A DNA stretch of 54,902 nucleotides. Origin: Pseudomonas sputi. GTDB lineage: Bacteria; Pseudomonadota; Gammaproteobacteria; Pseudomonadales; Pseudomonadaceae. This document shows positions 1 to 9,397 of the stretch, one piece after another. The notes under the pieces are model-generated. The model saw only the letters and a list, made by a program, of their open reading frames with translations, did not search any database and was not told where the DNA came from. The stretch is from NCBI RefSeq assembly GCF_021603585.1, contig NZ_BQHI01000030.1, positions 1 to 54,902 of the forward strand, in the 5' to 3' direction. The translations under genes and the position numbers were made by a program. Each line of letters starts with the position of its first letter. Position 1 is the first letter of the stretch.

Positions 1-230
1 GAAAGTATTAATATCGCGCATAAGAACGCCGGTTTGTTAGATGTGTTTGCTCGCACGAACATCATCAACCAAATCGGCGTTCTTGTTTCTATGTTTCCCG
101 GGATTCCGTGAAGAACCTTTTTTTTGCGCCGGTTTCTTGTTTCAGGGTTTTGCCATGCAGCTTTCGCAACGGCAGACACGACAACGGCCGACCCGAAGGT
201 CAGCCGTTGCTCGACGTGTTGCGTCAGTTA
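1..230. other. Non-coding stretch with two inverted repeats
   Basis: No convincing gene is seen here; the short rightward open frames look like shadows of the leftward gene that follows. Two palindromic structures are present. Arms at 22-36 and 70-84 (10 bp perfect, then 5 more with one mismatch) enclose about 33 bases. A second, compact hairpin lies at 182-209. The upstream neighbour is outside the window. Confidence 0.5.
182..209 (-). terminator. Candidate terminator hairpin of the RraB-like gene
   Basis: On the minus strand this reads as a strong stem closed by a C(UUCG)G tetraloop, starting 22 bases after the stop codon at 231. It is not followed by a real U-tract, so it may be a weak or Rho-assisted terminator or only a stabilising 3' hairpin. 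Confidence 0.4.
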
Positions 231-578
231 TCAATTCAAACGATGCCGGTTGCGGATCTCCTGTTTCACGCCCCAGCCCTCGATGATGCCGCCCAAGGGC
301 TCGACCACCGCCGAAAAGCCCTGCTCGAAATCGCCAATGTCATCGTAGGTTGCGTACATCACCTTGCTCAATTCCAGAGACCAGGCGCCGTCGTCGCGCG
401 CACTGACCTGGGCATTGATGGATTCACCGCGAAACTTGCCTGCCGCCCTGCGCGCCCGCTCCTCGTCCGGGAAAATGGCGTAGAACTCGATGGGATGGAA
501 TCGTGAAAAATCGAAACCGCCTTCTTTCATGCGGCGCAGCACGCTGCTGCTGATGTCTTCTTGATAGGCTGTGCTCAT
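231..578 (-). CDS. RraB-family ribonuclease E inhibitor-like protein
   Basis: A 115-residue cytoplasmic protein. It resembles the RraB family (PF06877), small acidic proteins that bind RNase E and alter degradosome activity in E. coli. The family pattern is recognisable: an N-terminal VLRRMKEGGFD helix, the EFYAIFPDEERARRAAGKF strand-helix, a W-S-L-E-L strand, and a C-terminal GGIIEGWG segment. A longer frame reaches 680, but the start at 578 is preferred because GAGGGG lies just upstream and homology begins there. The Pseudomonas function is inferred from the family only. No partner gene is adjacent and the upstream gap to 787 should hold its promoter. Confidence 0.75.
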   Translation of the reverse strand: MSTAYQEDISSSVLRRMKEGGFDFSRFHPIEFYAIFPDEERARRAAGKFRGESINAQVSARDDGAWSLELSKVMYATYDDIGDFEQGFSAVVEPLGGIIEGWGVKQEIRNRHRLN

Positions 579-786
579 GAATCGTCCCCCTCGCATAGAT
601 GGATAGACTTTCCGTATTCCCTGCACCGGCCCCATGGCCTTGGTGCTACGACAACCGCGTTGCCGGCGGGAAACAAGCATGTAGCTGACAAGACCAGACC
701 TTAGCGATCCGTTCGCTGATCTCGCTTGCAGAGTAGCCCCAAGATAGAGCCGCTGCCAAGGCCTGGTACGTAATGTAAAAGAAGAT

Positions 787-1020
787 TCAGATTGGGGTGA
801 TGCTGCGGATTTCGATGCTGTTCTGGGTTTTCAGGTTTTTAACGCCGGCATCGGCGGTGCGCCCTTCCAGATCGTTCAGGTCAAGCTCGGCGGCGACCGG
901 CAGCAATCGTTCTTTGATGAGGCGGGCTGCCCGTTCATGGCTGGGGCATTCCTCGCACTCGAAGACTTCGTTGATCGTTTCACCATGATCGTCCACGAAA
1001 GTGACTTTCCACTTTGACAT
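787..1020 (-). CDS. Small conserved hypothetical protein
   Basis: A 77-residue soluble protein starting MSKWKVTFVDD. It is acidic in the first half with two Cys close together (ECEEC). No signal peptide or membrane segment is visible and I do not recognise a named domain. The start at 1020 is chosen over the longer frame to 1146 because GGAGG lies at ideal distance upstream and the longer frame would run through the strong terminator hairpin at 1116-1161. It is separated from speE by that terminator, so it is probably transcribed alone from a promoter in the 1021-1110 gap. Confidence 0.65.
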   Translation of the reverse strand: MSKWKVTFVDDHGETINEVFECEECPSHERAARLIKERLLPVAAELDLNDLEGRTADAGVKNLKTQNSIEIRSITPI

Positions 1021-1115
1021 CAGAGCCTCCTCGATCAAACCCGCAAGTGGGCTTACTCCTATCTCGACTTTTGTCAGGACTGATCGTTCAAAAGGTTTAC
1101 ATCGCTGCAACATGA

Positions 1116-1161
1116 AAAAAGCCGAGGCCGGCGTGATTTCGCACACCGGCCTCGGCTTTTT
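1116..1161. terminator. Bidirectional-looking intrinsic terminator
   Basis: Arms 1116-1131 and 1146-1161 form a 16-bp stem rich in G+C at the core with A's on the left and T's on the right, so it reads as a terminator on both strands. It lies just downstream of speE (stop at 1178), which it should terminate. Confidence 0.85.
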
Positions 1162-1177
1162 CTTTACCCGTGAACGA

Positions 1178-2053
<876 letters not shown>

Positions 2054-2187
2054 GGTGAAGTGCTCCGATGAATGCGCGGGCGCCAATCGTCAGGTTCGAT
2101 TGCCCGGGAAAGGCGCGCATTCTACGTTGCCGAAGATGACAGGTCGAACCTCAGTTCATCGGCCCGACCCCATCAGGGTGCGAACGG

Positions 2188-2379
2188 TCAGATCCGCACA
2201 TTGCCCCGCGGTCCGGCAATCGCCCAAATGATCAGGCCGAGCACCGGCAGCAGGATGATCAACAACACCCAGAGGATTTTCATCCCGGTCTCGGCGCCGC
2301 TTTTCAGCACATTGATGATCGCCCAGATGTCGAGCGCAAGAATGATCAGGCCGACCAGGCCGTTGAACGTGGAACCCAT
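2188..2379 (-). CDS. Small PLDc_N-type membrane protein
   Basis: A 63-residue protein that is almost entirely two hydrophobic helices (about residues 8-27 and 34-54) with a short charged loop KSGAETGMK between them. The pattern matches the phospholipase D nuclease N-terminal (PLDc_N) small membrane family, which does not itself carry phospholipase activity. GGAG precedes the ATG at 2379. It probably sits in the inner membrane; function unknown. Confidence 0.75.
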   Translation of the reverse strand: MGSTFNGLVGLIILALDIWAIINVLKSGAETGMKILWVLLIILLPVLGLIIWAIAGPRGNVRI

Positions 2380-2450
2380 GGTGTCGCTCCAGAATAGTGG
2401 CGTGCACTTTTAGGATAGACGGTCGCGCCCAGGGTTCCCTTTTATTGCGT

Positions 2451-2981
2451 TCAGACGTGAACGGCGACCTTCAGGGCTTCCAGCGACGGCGCGGCGGCAA
2501 TGCCGGCTTCGGCGCACAGTTCCAGCACGCGCGGTACATCGTTGCCGTAGACCAGCACCACTTGCAGCTCATCGTCGAGCAACTGGCTGAAGTTCATCAG
2601 CGTGTAACCGCCGTTTTCCTTGTTCAGGCTGCTCATCTGCACCTGGATACGATTGAGCGCGGTCAGCGCCTCGGTCCTGGCCAGTTGCTTGGGCTTGAGG
2701 TTGAACTCGACGCCCGGGCCGAACGACGCGACGATCTGCGCGAACAGGTCAACGTAGGTGTCGGCCTGAAACAGCACGGTCTCGGGCAGACTGCCGACCA
2801 CCACCCACTCGCCCAGCGGAATCGGGAAAGTTTCGTCGTAGTTGATGTCGGGATTGGCGGTCAGAAAAGCGTCGGCATCGGCATAGGCCTGCGCCGCTTC
2901 ATCGGCGACTTTCAGGATCTCGTCTTCGCCCATGCAGCCGGAGCTGATTTTGCTGATGAGTTCGGCGAGTGCGGCTTTCAT
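2451..2981 (-). CDS. Conserved hypothetical protein
   Basis: A 176-residue soluble, acidic protein beginning MKAALAELISKI. I do not recognise a catalogued domain. No signal peptide or membrane segment is seen. The chosen start at 2981 gives a normal N-terminal helix; the frame extends to 3047 but those residues look non-coding. A strong Shine-Dalgarno is not obvious. It lies 89 bases downstream of the ankyrin gene on the same strand and may be co-transcribed with it. Confidence 0.6.
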   Translation of the reverse strand: MKAALAELISKISSGCMGEDEILKVADEAAQAYADADAFLTANPDINYDETFPIPLGEWVVVGSLPETVLFQADTYVDLFAQIVASFGPGVEFNLKPKQLARTEALTALNRIQVQMSSLNKENGGYTLMNFSQLLDDELQVVLVYGNDVPRVLELCAEAGIAAAPSLEALKVAVHV

Positions 2982-3070
2982 GGGGGCGGATCCTGTGGCG
3001 AAGAAAATTTGAGGGCGCGAAGGATAGCGCATTCTCGCCTTCGCCACAGAGCAGGTTCCGGCCAGCGGCT

Positions 3071-3589
3071 TCAGCCCAGCAGCTTTTCCAGCTGTGCGGT
3101 GGTGTCCACGGCGCCCATGGTCCGGGCCGCGTCCAGGGCGGTGACGCCATTGGCATCCTTGGCTTTCGGATCGGCGCCCTGGTCGATCAGGTAATCGACG
3201 ATTTCAACCCGGTTGAACATCGCCGCCATCATCAGCGCCGTGCGGCCATCGAAGGAGGCGCCTTCAATCTGCGCCCCACCCTCGACCAGAGCCTTGACCA
3301 CGGCCAGATCTCCCTTGAATGCCGCGCCGGCAATCGGACTCTGGCCGTTGCCGTTGCGCTGTTCCGGATCGGCCTTGTGCTTGAGCAGCACTTGCACCGC
3401 GTCCACGTGACCGTAGTAACTGGCGAGCATCAGCAGGGTGTCGCCCTTGCTGTTGGTCAGGTTCACCGGCAGACCGGCAGTGATCAGGCGATCGAGCATC
3501 ACCGCATCACCCTCGCGCGCCTTGTTGAATACCTGCTCGGTGAATTCGGCGGCTTCTTCGGGGGTCATCTGGCGGCTTTGGTCGGACAT
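3071..3589 (-). CDS. Ankyrin repeat protein
   Basis: A 172-residue protein made mostly of about four ankyrin repeats (recognisable units begin NSKGDTLLMLAS, NGNGQSPIAGAA, SFDGRTALMMAA and DANGVTALDAAR), preceded by a short helical N-terminus. Ankyrin repeats bind proteins; the partner is unknown. No signal peptide is visible, so it is probably cytoplasmic. The start at 3589 has GGAG about 8 bases upstream. The longer frame to 3730 would overlap the stop region of the acyl-CoA synthetase gene and is not favoured. Confidence 0.85.
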   Translation of the reverse strand: MSDQSRQMTPEEAAEFTEQVFNKAREGDAVMLDRLITAGLPVNLTNSKGDTLLMLASYYGHVDAVQVLLKHKADPEQRNGNGQSPIAGAAFKGDLAVVKALVEGGAQIEGASFDGRTALMMAAMFNRVEIVDYLIDQGADPKAKDANGVTALDAARTMGAVDTTAQLEKLLG

Positions 3590-3686
3590 GGGGCAACTCC
3601 ACTTTCGGTCAATCGGAAAGCCGACAGTTTCCCGAGCGCAGCGATAGCTGTCATCCCCTTTTTTCCAAGACCGTCGATAGCCAATA

Positions 3687-5525
3687 TCAATAGCGGTACT
3701 TGCCTGCCCGGATATCCGCGAGGATTTCATCTGTCACCTGCACGTAGGTTTCGGTCCCCGGCAGCCAGGCATAAATCGGGTCATCTCCCGTCAGGCCGGG
3801 GTCGAAGCCTTCGTTTTTCAGGCGCGTCTTCTGGTATTTGAAGGTGCCGGTGGTTTCCATCTTGACCTTCACCCGCAGGAACAGCGGCACCGCGTAGGCC
3901 GGCATGCGTTGGCGGGCGAAGGCCAGCAGCTCGGCGAAATCCAGGGTCGCCAGCGACTCGGCCGGGGTGATCGCCGCCATGCCGGCGCGGCCATTGGTGT
4001 TGGGAATTTCCACGCCATAGGCCACCGCTTCGGAAATGTGCGGGTGCTGGAGCAGCAGATTTTCGACCTCGGTGGTCGAGACGTTCTCGCCCTTCCAGCG
4101 ATAGGTGTCGCCGAGGCGGTCGACAAACTGTGCATGACCGAAACCGATGTTGCGCAGCAGGTCGCCGGTGTTGAAGAAGCGATCGCCCTTGGCGAACACG
4201 TCCTGCAGCACGACCTTGGCGGTTTTCTGTGGATCGGTGTAGCCGTCCAGCGGCGCCTTGTCGTCGATCCGCGCCAGCAACAGGCCCCGCTCGCCCCGGC
4301 CGACCTTGCGCATGAATCCGTCATCACCACGAATCGGCTCGCCGCTGTCCTGGTCGTAAGCCACCAGCTCCCAGGCCATCAGCGAGAAACCGATGGTGTT
4401 GTCGAAATTGAGAATGTTGGTGAAGCCGATATTGCCGTCGCTGGCCGCGTACAGCTCGCAGATGTGATCCACGCCGAAGCGGGTCTTGAACTCGGCCCAC
4501 GCACCGGGCCGCAAACCGTTGCCGATCATCTTGCGCACGTCGTGACGACTGTCGTCGGCGCTGAGCGGCTGATCCACCAGATACCGGCACAACTCGCCGA
4601 CATAACCGATGGTGGTGGCGCGATAACGCCGCACATCGCTCCAGAACTGCCGGGCGCTGAACTTGCGACGGATGGCGAAGGCCGAAGCGCCATTGACCGC
4701 CGAACCCCAGCACACACAAAGTCCGGTGGCGTGGTAGAGCGGCAAGGTGCAATAGACGATGTCGTCCGGGCGCATGTCGAGGGCGATCAGGCCGAAGCTC
4801 GCCGAACTGCGCATCCAGCGGCCGTGTTTGAACACGCCAGCCTTGGGCAAACCGGTGGTACCGGAGGTGTAGATATAGAAGCAGGGGTCGTCGAAAAAAA
4901 TCTGCCGACTGCTGGCCGGGTTGTCGCCGCAAGCGTCGGCACTGGCGCTGATCAGGTTGATGTAGCCCTCGGGCGCGATGCCCGGATGGCTGAAGGTATC
5001 CTGATCGGCGACGAACCAGGCACGCGCCGCCGGTATCGACACTTGCTCGCGTACCGCCGCAAATGCCGGCAGCAACTCTTCACCGACGACAATCGCCGCC
5101 GGCGCCACCAGATTGATGCTGTGGATCAGCGTATCGCGGGTCTGCGAGGTATTGAGCAGCGCGCTGACGGCGCCCACTTTGGCCAGGGCCAGAATCGTCA
5201 CCAGCAATTCCGGGCGGTTTTCGATGAACACCGCCACCACATCGCCCTTGCCGATGCCCTGCCCGATCAGGTAGTGGGCGATGCGGTTGGCCCACTGGTT
5301 GACCTGCGAATAACTCAGCACCACCTCGCCCGACAGCAGCGCGGGGCCCTCGGGATTGCGCAGGGTCGCCTGCTCGAAAGTCCAGCCCAGGCCACAGGTC
5401 TGGGTCGGATCCGTGACGTTGGCCACCTTCATGCCTTTCACCACCCGAGGGATGGCTTTGGCAATCATCGGCAGTTTGCGGAGCATCATGCCCCAGGTAA
5501 TCGTGTCGCTCGGCGCGTGGCGCAT
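3687..5525 (-). CDS. Long-chain acyl-CoA synthetase (FATP/FadD6-like)
   Basis: A 612-residue AMP-binding enzyme expected to activate a fatty acid or related carboxylic acid with ATP and CoA. The phosphate-binding motif YTSGTTGLPKA lies near residues 215-225. The adenylate-binding region and hinge follow (NTGDLL, DRLGDTYRWKGENVSTTEVE). This last signature and the overall length match the FATP-like long-chain-acyl-CoA synthetases rather than classical FadD. The frame extends upstream to 5777, but the start at 5525 is preceded by GGGAG and begins the conserved region. It is monocistronic, with about 390 bases to the divergent DUF3509 gene. Substrate unknown. Confidence 0.88.
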   Translation of the reverse strand: MRHAPSDTITWGMMLRKLPMIAKAIPRVVKGMKVANVTDPTQTCGLGWTFEQATLRNPEGPALLSGEVVLSYSQVNQWANRIAHYLIGQGIGKGDVVAVFIENRPELLVTILALAKVGAVSALLNTSQTRDTLIHSINLVAPAAIVVGEELLPAFAAVREQVSIPAARAWFVADQDTFSHPGIAPEGYINLISASADACGDNPASSRQIFFDDPCFYIYTSGTTGLPKAGVFKHGRWMRSSASFGLIALDMRPDDIVYCTLPLYHATGLCVCWGSAVNGASAFAIRRKFSARQFWSDVRRYRATTIGYVGELCRYLVDQPLSADDSRHDVRKMIGNGLRPGAWAEFKTRFGVDHICELYAASDGNIGFTNILNFDNTIGFSLMAWELVAYDQDSGEPIRGDDGFMRKVGRGERGLLLARIDDKAPLDGYTDPQKTAKVVLQDVFAKGDRFFNTGDLLRNIGFGHAQFVDRLGDTYRWKGENVSTTEVENLLLQHPHISEAVAYGVEIPNTNGRAGMAAITPAESLATLDFAELLAFARQRMPAYAVPLFLRVKVKMETTGTFKYQKTRLKNEGFDPGLTGDDPIYAWLPGTETYVQVTDEILADIRAGKYRY

Positions 5526-5915
5526 GGCAGCTCCCGTTCGACCTTGACGTGCAGGCCGGATTTTTATTGTCGGGCAATCGGGTGAGGCAACCGGCGCTTC
5601 TTGCGCGAGGGTCGAGGCCGAAAATACGTCAGGGCTTCGCGGGCTGTACACGCGGTTTTTGCAATGTTTTGTATCCGCCCCGGCGCTACGACACGCAGCG
5701 TGATTACCGCCGGGGGTATTGGTTCCATCGGATCGACCATGATCCCGCAAAATGCAGGATGCACGATGGCCATTCATGCAGATTGCACGACAACCGAAAT
5801 GAACTAAATTAATAACCTATTGATTTATATAGATTTTTAAAAAAAACCATACTGGCACAATCGCTGCAACTCCCTATGCATGCTTGCCATTCAAGTGCAT
5901 ACGGAGCTGAAAGAC
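5526..5915. other. Divergent intergenic region, A+T-rich on the right
   Basis: Promoter region between the leftward acyl-CoA synthetase and the rightward DUF3509 gene. Open frames in the left half look spurious. From about 5790 the sequence becomes markedly A+T-rich (a run of A around 5840) and then contains a sigma-54-like promoter at 5853-5868. Confidence 0.5.
5853..5868 (+). promoter_or_regulatory. Candidate sigma-54 (RpoN) promoter
   Basis: The sequence TGGCAC-AATCG-CTGCA matches the -24/-12 consensus TGGCAC-N5-TTGCA with one mismatch and exact spacing. Transcription would begin near 5878-5880, about 35 bases before the DUF3509 start codon. The A+T-rich tract upstream could bend DNA for an enhancer-binding protein, but no enhancer site was identified. 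Confidence 0.5.
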
Positions 5916-6194
5916 ATGAACCTGATCCAAGAAAAATTTACTTCCCTGTTCTCTAACTTCGCCGTCACTACCCAGCCACGTCCCGATGGCGGGATCCTGC
6001 TAACGCTCAAGAGTGCCGATGGCAAAGTATTCAAGCGCGCGCTCACCTATCAGCAATTGCACACCGGTGACCAACTGTCGTGGGCGATCAGCGCGATTCG
6101 TCGTGATCTGGCGGAACAAGCCAGCGAGCTGCCGCAGATCGGCATGCTGCAAAGCCAACAGCGTTTTGCCCTGCCGACCTATCATTCGATGTAA
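5916..6194 (+). CDS. DUF3509 domain protein
   Basis: A 92-residue soluble protein starting MNLIQEKFTSLFSNF. It matches the small DUF3509 family common in Pseudomonas: a strand-rich first half (PRPDGGILLTLKSADGKVFKRALTYQQL) followed by a helix (LSWAISAIRRDLAEQ). The start at 5916 is preferred to the frame start at 5880 because of conservation and because 5880 is at or beside the predicted sigma-54 transcription start. A strong terminator follows, so it is a single-gene unit. Function unknown; the promoter suggests a link to nitrogen or another RpoN-controlled state. Confidence 0.8.
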   Translation: MNLIQEKFTSLFSNFAVTTQPRPDGGILLTLKSADGKVFKRALTYQQLHTGDQLSWAISAIRRDLAEQASELPQIGMLQSQQRFALPTYHSM

Positions 6195-6212
6195 TTCGAA
6201 CACCGTATAAAC

Positions 6213-6253
6213 AAACAGGCCGTGGAGCTTTCGCTTCACGGCCTGTTTTTTTT
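6213..6253 (+). terminator. Intrinsic terminator after the DUF3509 gene
   Basis: A stem of about 15 bp with a short TTTC loop, followed by a run of eight T's. It lies 18 bases after the stop codon and before the 3' end of mtnC on the other strand. Confidence 0.9.
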
Positions 6254-6272
6254 ACTCGTCGAGTGTGTGGAC

Positions 6273-6956
6273 TCAGAACGCTTCCGGTTCGATCCCGGTG
6301 AAACTGTCGACGGTCACATGCCCTTCCAGTTCCCCACCCTCACGGGCGAGCCCGCAGGTTTGCAGGCCGGCAGCCTGGGCAGCGTCGAGTTCCTGGACAA
6401 TGTCGGACAGGAACAGGATCTCCTGCGGTTCGACTCCGATGGCCTGCTGGATGTTGCTGTACGACTGCGCGTCGCGCTTGGGCCCCGACGTGGTGTCGAA
6501 GTAGCCGCTGAACAATGGCGTCAGATCCCCTGCTTCGGAGCAGCCGAAAATCAGCTTCTGCGCCTGGATCGAACCGGACGAATAAACAAACAGTTGATAG
6601 CCGGCCTGATGCCAGCGCTGGAGCGCTTCAACGGCGTCCGGGTAAACATGCCCCTTCAACTGCCCGGCCTGATAACCCTGTTCCCAGACCATGCCCTGCA
6701 ACGCTTTCAGCGGTGTGGCCTTGCGGTCTTCGGCGATCCAGCTCAGCAGAATTTCCACGACCCGCTCGACGTCAGCCTGCGGTTCGTTGCTGTCGCGGCG
6801 CACCGCGTCCAGTTGTTCGGCAACATCGGCGCGCTGGGCGTTCTGGCGAACGAAGTCCGGCAGGTGTTTGGCGGCATACGGAAACAGCACGTCGAACACA
6901 AAACTCACCGCGCTGGTGGTGCCTTCGATATCGGTGAGAATGACCTTGATCGACAT
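6273..6956 (-). CDS. mtnC: Acireductone synthase (enolase-phosphatase E1)
   Basis: A 227-residue HAD-superfamily enzyme of the methionine salvage pathway. It enolises and dephosphorylates 2,3-diketo-5-methylthiopentyl-1-phosphate to the acireductone. The HAD nucleophile motif is the family-specific [11 protein letters not shown] near residues 6-16. Motif II is VYSSGSI and the acidic motif III is [13 protein letters not shown]. The start at 6956 has GGAGG upstream and lies only 4 bases after mtnD, so the two are translationally linked. Last gene of the leftward aroC-MFS-mtnB-mtnD-mtnC unit. Confidence 0.95.
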   Translation of the reverse strand: MSIKVILTDIEGTTSAVSFVFDVLFPYAAKHLPDFVRQNAQRADVAEQLDAVRRDSNEPQADVERVVEILLSWIAEDRKATPLKALQGMVWEQGYQAGQLKGHVYPDAVEALQRWHQAGYQLFVYSSGSIQAQKLIFGCSEAGDLTPLFSGYFDTTSGPKRDAQSYSNIQQAIGVEPQEILFLSDIVQELDAAQAAGLQTCGLAREGGELEGHVTVDSFTGIEPEAF

Positions 6957-6960
6957 CGGC

Positions 6961-7506
6961 TCAGTCCTCCAGACGCGGGAAGCGGCCGGCGATGTCTTCG
7001 CCGGTGAAGTTGGCGACCCAGCCTTCAGGATTGTTGAACAGACGGATCGCCACGAAATGCGGGTTCTCGCCCATGTCGAACCAGTGTTTGGTGCCGGCCG
7101 GCACCGAAATCAGGTCGTTCTTTTCGCACAGCACGGCGTAGACATAATCGTCGATGTGCAGGGTGAACAGGCCACGGCCGGCGACGAAGAAACGTACTTC
7201 GTCTTCGCCATGACGATGTTCTTCGAGGAACTTGGCGCGCAACTCGGCTTTTTGCGGGTGATCGCTGTTGAGGCTGATCACATCGACCGTGATGTAACCG
7301 CGCTCGGTCATCAGTTTGTCGATCTGCTCTTTATAGGCACCGATCACTTCTTCCTGGCTGGCACCGGGCTGGATCTTTGCGGCGGCTTGCCAGCGGTCGA
7401 AGCGCACGCCCTGCTCGGCCAGGGTCGAGGCGATGTCTTCGAAATGGGTCAGCACCTTGTTCGGAATCTCGGGGCTGGAAACGTGATAGACGGACAGGCT
7501 GCTCAT
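6961..7506 (-). CDS. mtnD: Acireductone dioxygenase
   Basis: A 181-residue cupin enzyme that oxidises the acireductone with O2. With Fe2+ it gives the methionine precursor 2-oxo-4-methylthiobutyrate plus formate; with Ni2+ it gives an off-pathway CO-producing reaction. Metal ligands are visible in [11 protein letters not shown] (H-x-H-x3-E) and in [11 protein letters not shown]. The start at 7506 follows GAGGAA. The gene sits between mtnB and mtnC, in pathway context, with short spacing. Confidence 0.95.
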   Translation of the reverse strand: MSSLSVYHVSSPEIPNKVLTHFEDIASTLAEQGVRFDRWQAAAKIQPGASQEEVIGAYKEQIDKLMTERGYITVDVISLNSDHPQKAELRAKFLEEHRHGEDEVRFFVAGRGLFTLHIDDYVYAVLCEKNDLISVPAGTKHWFDMGENPHFVAIRLFNNPEGWVANFTGEDIAGRFPRLED

Positions 7507-7597
7507 GGGGCATTCCTCGGTATCGGCCTTGCCGTCCGGTTCTTTCAGACCGGTCGGGCACTGCATTCATCAGGCAAATGGGCTGGTTCTGGTGAAG

Positions 7598-8224
7598 TCA
7601 GCCTTGGCGGTTCATGACGCTGCGGGTCTTCAACTCGCATTCAAACAGGAATTCAAAGGCCTCGATCTGGCGCAACGCATCACTCATCTGCGCGCCCCAG
7701 GTGTAGAGGCCGTGGCCGCGAATCAGATAACCCACGCAATCGGGATGGGCGTCGAGCCAAGGCTGCACCTTGGTGGCGAGGCGTGCAATGTCTTGATCGT
7801 TGTCGAAGATCGGCACCCGCACCCGGGATTCGTGGGTCGAGATGCCGCTGAAGGCTTTTTGCAGTTCGTAATCTTCGAACTCGATGAAATCTTCCGGCGT
7901 CAGGCGCGACAGCACCGTGGCGTTCACCGAGTGGGTGTGCAGCACCGCGCCGATCTCCGGGCGCCAGCTGTAGAGCTGGGTGTGCAACAGCGTTTCGGCG
8001 GACGGTTTTTTGCCCGGTTCCAGGCTGTTGCCGGACAGGTCGGTGGCGAGCACGTCGTCCAGGCCCAACTGGCCCTTGTGCTTGCCGGATACGGTCAGCA
8101 GCGCTTCGCTCGGCGACAGGCGCGTCGAGTAATTGCTGCTGGTGGCCGGCGACCAGCCGCGACCATAAAGAAAACGCCCGGCGTCGACAATTTGCCGGGC
8201 AAGCTGTTCACGGGTAAGGCTCAT
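7598..8224 (-). CDS. mtnB: Methylthioribulose-1-phosphate dehydratase
   Basis: A 208-residue class II aldolase-fold zinc enzyme. It dehydrates 5-methylthioribulose-1-phosphate to the diketone used by MtnC. The zinc-binding HTHSVNATVL motif (about residues 95-104) and the distal IRGHGLYTWG histidine are present. GAGGA precedes the ATG, which overlaps the stop of the MFS gene by 4 bases (8221-8224), indicating translational coupling. mtnA and mtnK/mtnP-type genes for earlier salvage steps are not in the window. Confidence 0.93.
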   Translation of the reverse strand: MSLTREQLARQIVDAGRFLYGRGWSPATSSNYSTRLSPSEALLTVSGKHKGQLGLDDVLATDLSGNSLEPGKKPSAETLLHTQLYSWRPEIGAVLHTHSVNATVLSRLTPEDFIEFEDYELQKAFSGISTHESRVRVPIFDNDQDIARLATKVQPWLDAHPDCVGYLIRGHGLYTWGAQMSDALRQIEAFEFLFECELKTRSVMNRQG

Positions 8225-9366
8225 GGCCTGTCCTCTTGCATTCGAATGGCAATGATAACGGCAGCGGCGAGCGCTGCGAGACTGGCAATACTAAAGGTCA
8301 ATGTCGCGCCAAGGGCATTCCAGCTGTAACCGGAATACAACGCGCCAAGTGCACCACCGGTGCCGGCCAGCGCGGCATACAGCGCCTGGCCCTGCCCTTG
8401 CTGGCGCGCGCCGAAGCTACGTTGCACGAACGCGATGGCAGCGGCATGAAAGCTGCCGAACGTCGCCGCGTGCAGCACCTGGGCAAACAGCAAGACCCCA
8501 AGGAATTCGGCGAAAGAACCTAGCAGCAACCAGCGCAATGCCGCCAGCAGGAAACTCGCCATCAGCACCCGCCGCAGGGAAAACCGCGCGAGAATCCGGC
8601 TCATCGCCATGAACATCAGCACTTCCGCTACCACGCCGACCGCCCAGAGCATGCCGATCACGCCACGGCTGTAGCCCAGCCGTTCGAGGTGCAGGGTCAA
8701 AAACGTGTAATACGGCCCGTGACTCAGCTGCATCAGCGCCACGCAACCGTAGAACGCCAGCACCCCGGGATTGCGCAACTGCTTGAGAAAGCCCTCCCCG
8801 GTCGGCCGATTGCCTTGGGCCGGTTGCGCGTTCGGCACCCACAGGCTACTGAGCACGATCCCGGCCATGATCAGCACCAGCGCCGCCGGGTAGATGTCGA
8901 GGCTGAGCCATTCGAACAGGCGACCGAGGGCGACCACGGTGATGATGAAACCGATCGACCCCCACAGGCGGATCTGGCTGTAGCGGGAAGTCTGGCTCTG
9001 TAAATGCGCCAGGGTGATGACTTCGAACTGTGGCAGCACTGCGTGCCAGAAGAAAGCGTGCAAAGCCATGACCATCGCCAGCCACGCGTAGGTCTTGCTG
9101 ACGAAAATCAGCGAGAAAGTCAGCAGCGTGCACACCGCGCCGAAACGCACGATGGCCAGGCGCCTGCCGGTGTAATCACCGAGCCAGCCCCAGATGTTCG
9201 GCGCCACGCAGCGCATCAGCATCGGGATCGCCACCAGCTCGCCGATGCGCGCGGCGCTGAATCCCAGGTGATCGAAGTACAGCGCCAGAAACGGCGCCGT
9301 CGAACCGAGCAAGGCGAAATAGAACAGATAGAAACTGGACAGCCGCCAGTACGGGAACGCCGCCAC
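8221..9366 (-). CDS. MFS transporter, PPP/HcaT-like
   Basis: A 381-residue inner-membrane protein with about 12 hydrophobic helices. It begins AAFPYWRLSSFYLFYFALLG and contains GWLGDYTGRRLAIVRFG, the MFS loop 2-3 signature in degenerate form. It resembles the 3-phenylpropionate-transporter-like (HcaT/PPP) branch, but the substrate is unknown. The start is GTG at 9364-9366 with no clear Shine-Dalgarno. It lies 31 bases after aroC and overlaps mtnB by 4 bases, so it is embedded in a chorismate synthase/methionine salvage operon; a methylthio compound is a possible substrate, by context only. Confidence 0.85.
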   Translation of the reverse strand: MAAFPYWRLSSFYLFYFALLGSTAPFLALYFDHLGFSAARIGELVAIPMLMRCVAPNIWGWLGDYTGRRLAIVRFGAVCTLLTFSLIFVSKTYAWLAMVMALHAFFWHAVLPQFEVITLAHLQSQTSRYSQIRLWGSIGFIITVVALGRLFEWLSLDIYPAALVLIMAGIVLSSLWVPNAQPAQGNRPTGEGFLKQLRNPGVLAFYGCVALMQLSHGPYYTFLTLHLERLGYSRGVIGMLWAVGVVAEVLMFMAMSRILARFSLRRVLMASFLLAALRWLLLGSFAEFLGVLLFAQVLHAATFGSFHAAAIAFVQRSFGARQQGQGQALYAALAGTGGALGALYSGYSWNALGATLTFSIASLAALAAAVIIAIRMQEDRP

Positions 9367-9397
9367 GGTCAGACCGCGACGGCTTTGAGGTCATCCA

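Noticed and set aside
3909-5585. 558-codon rightward open frame opposite the acyl-CoA synthetase
   Set aside because: Pure antisense frame of a well-defined AMP-binding enzyme; composition is typical of high-GC shadows.
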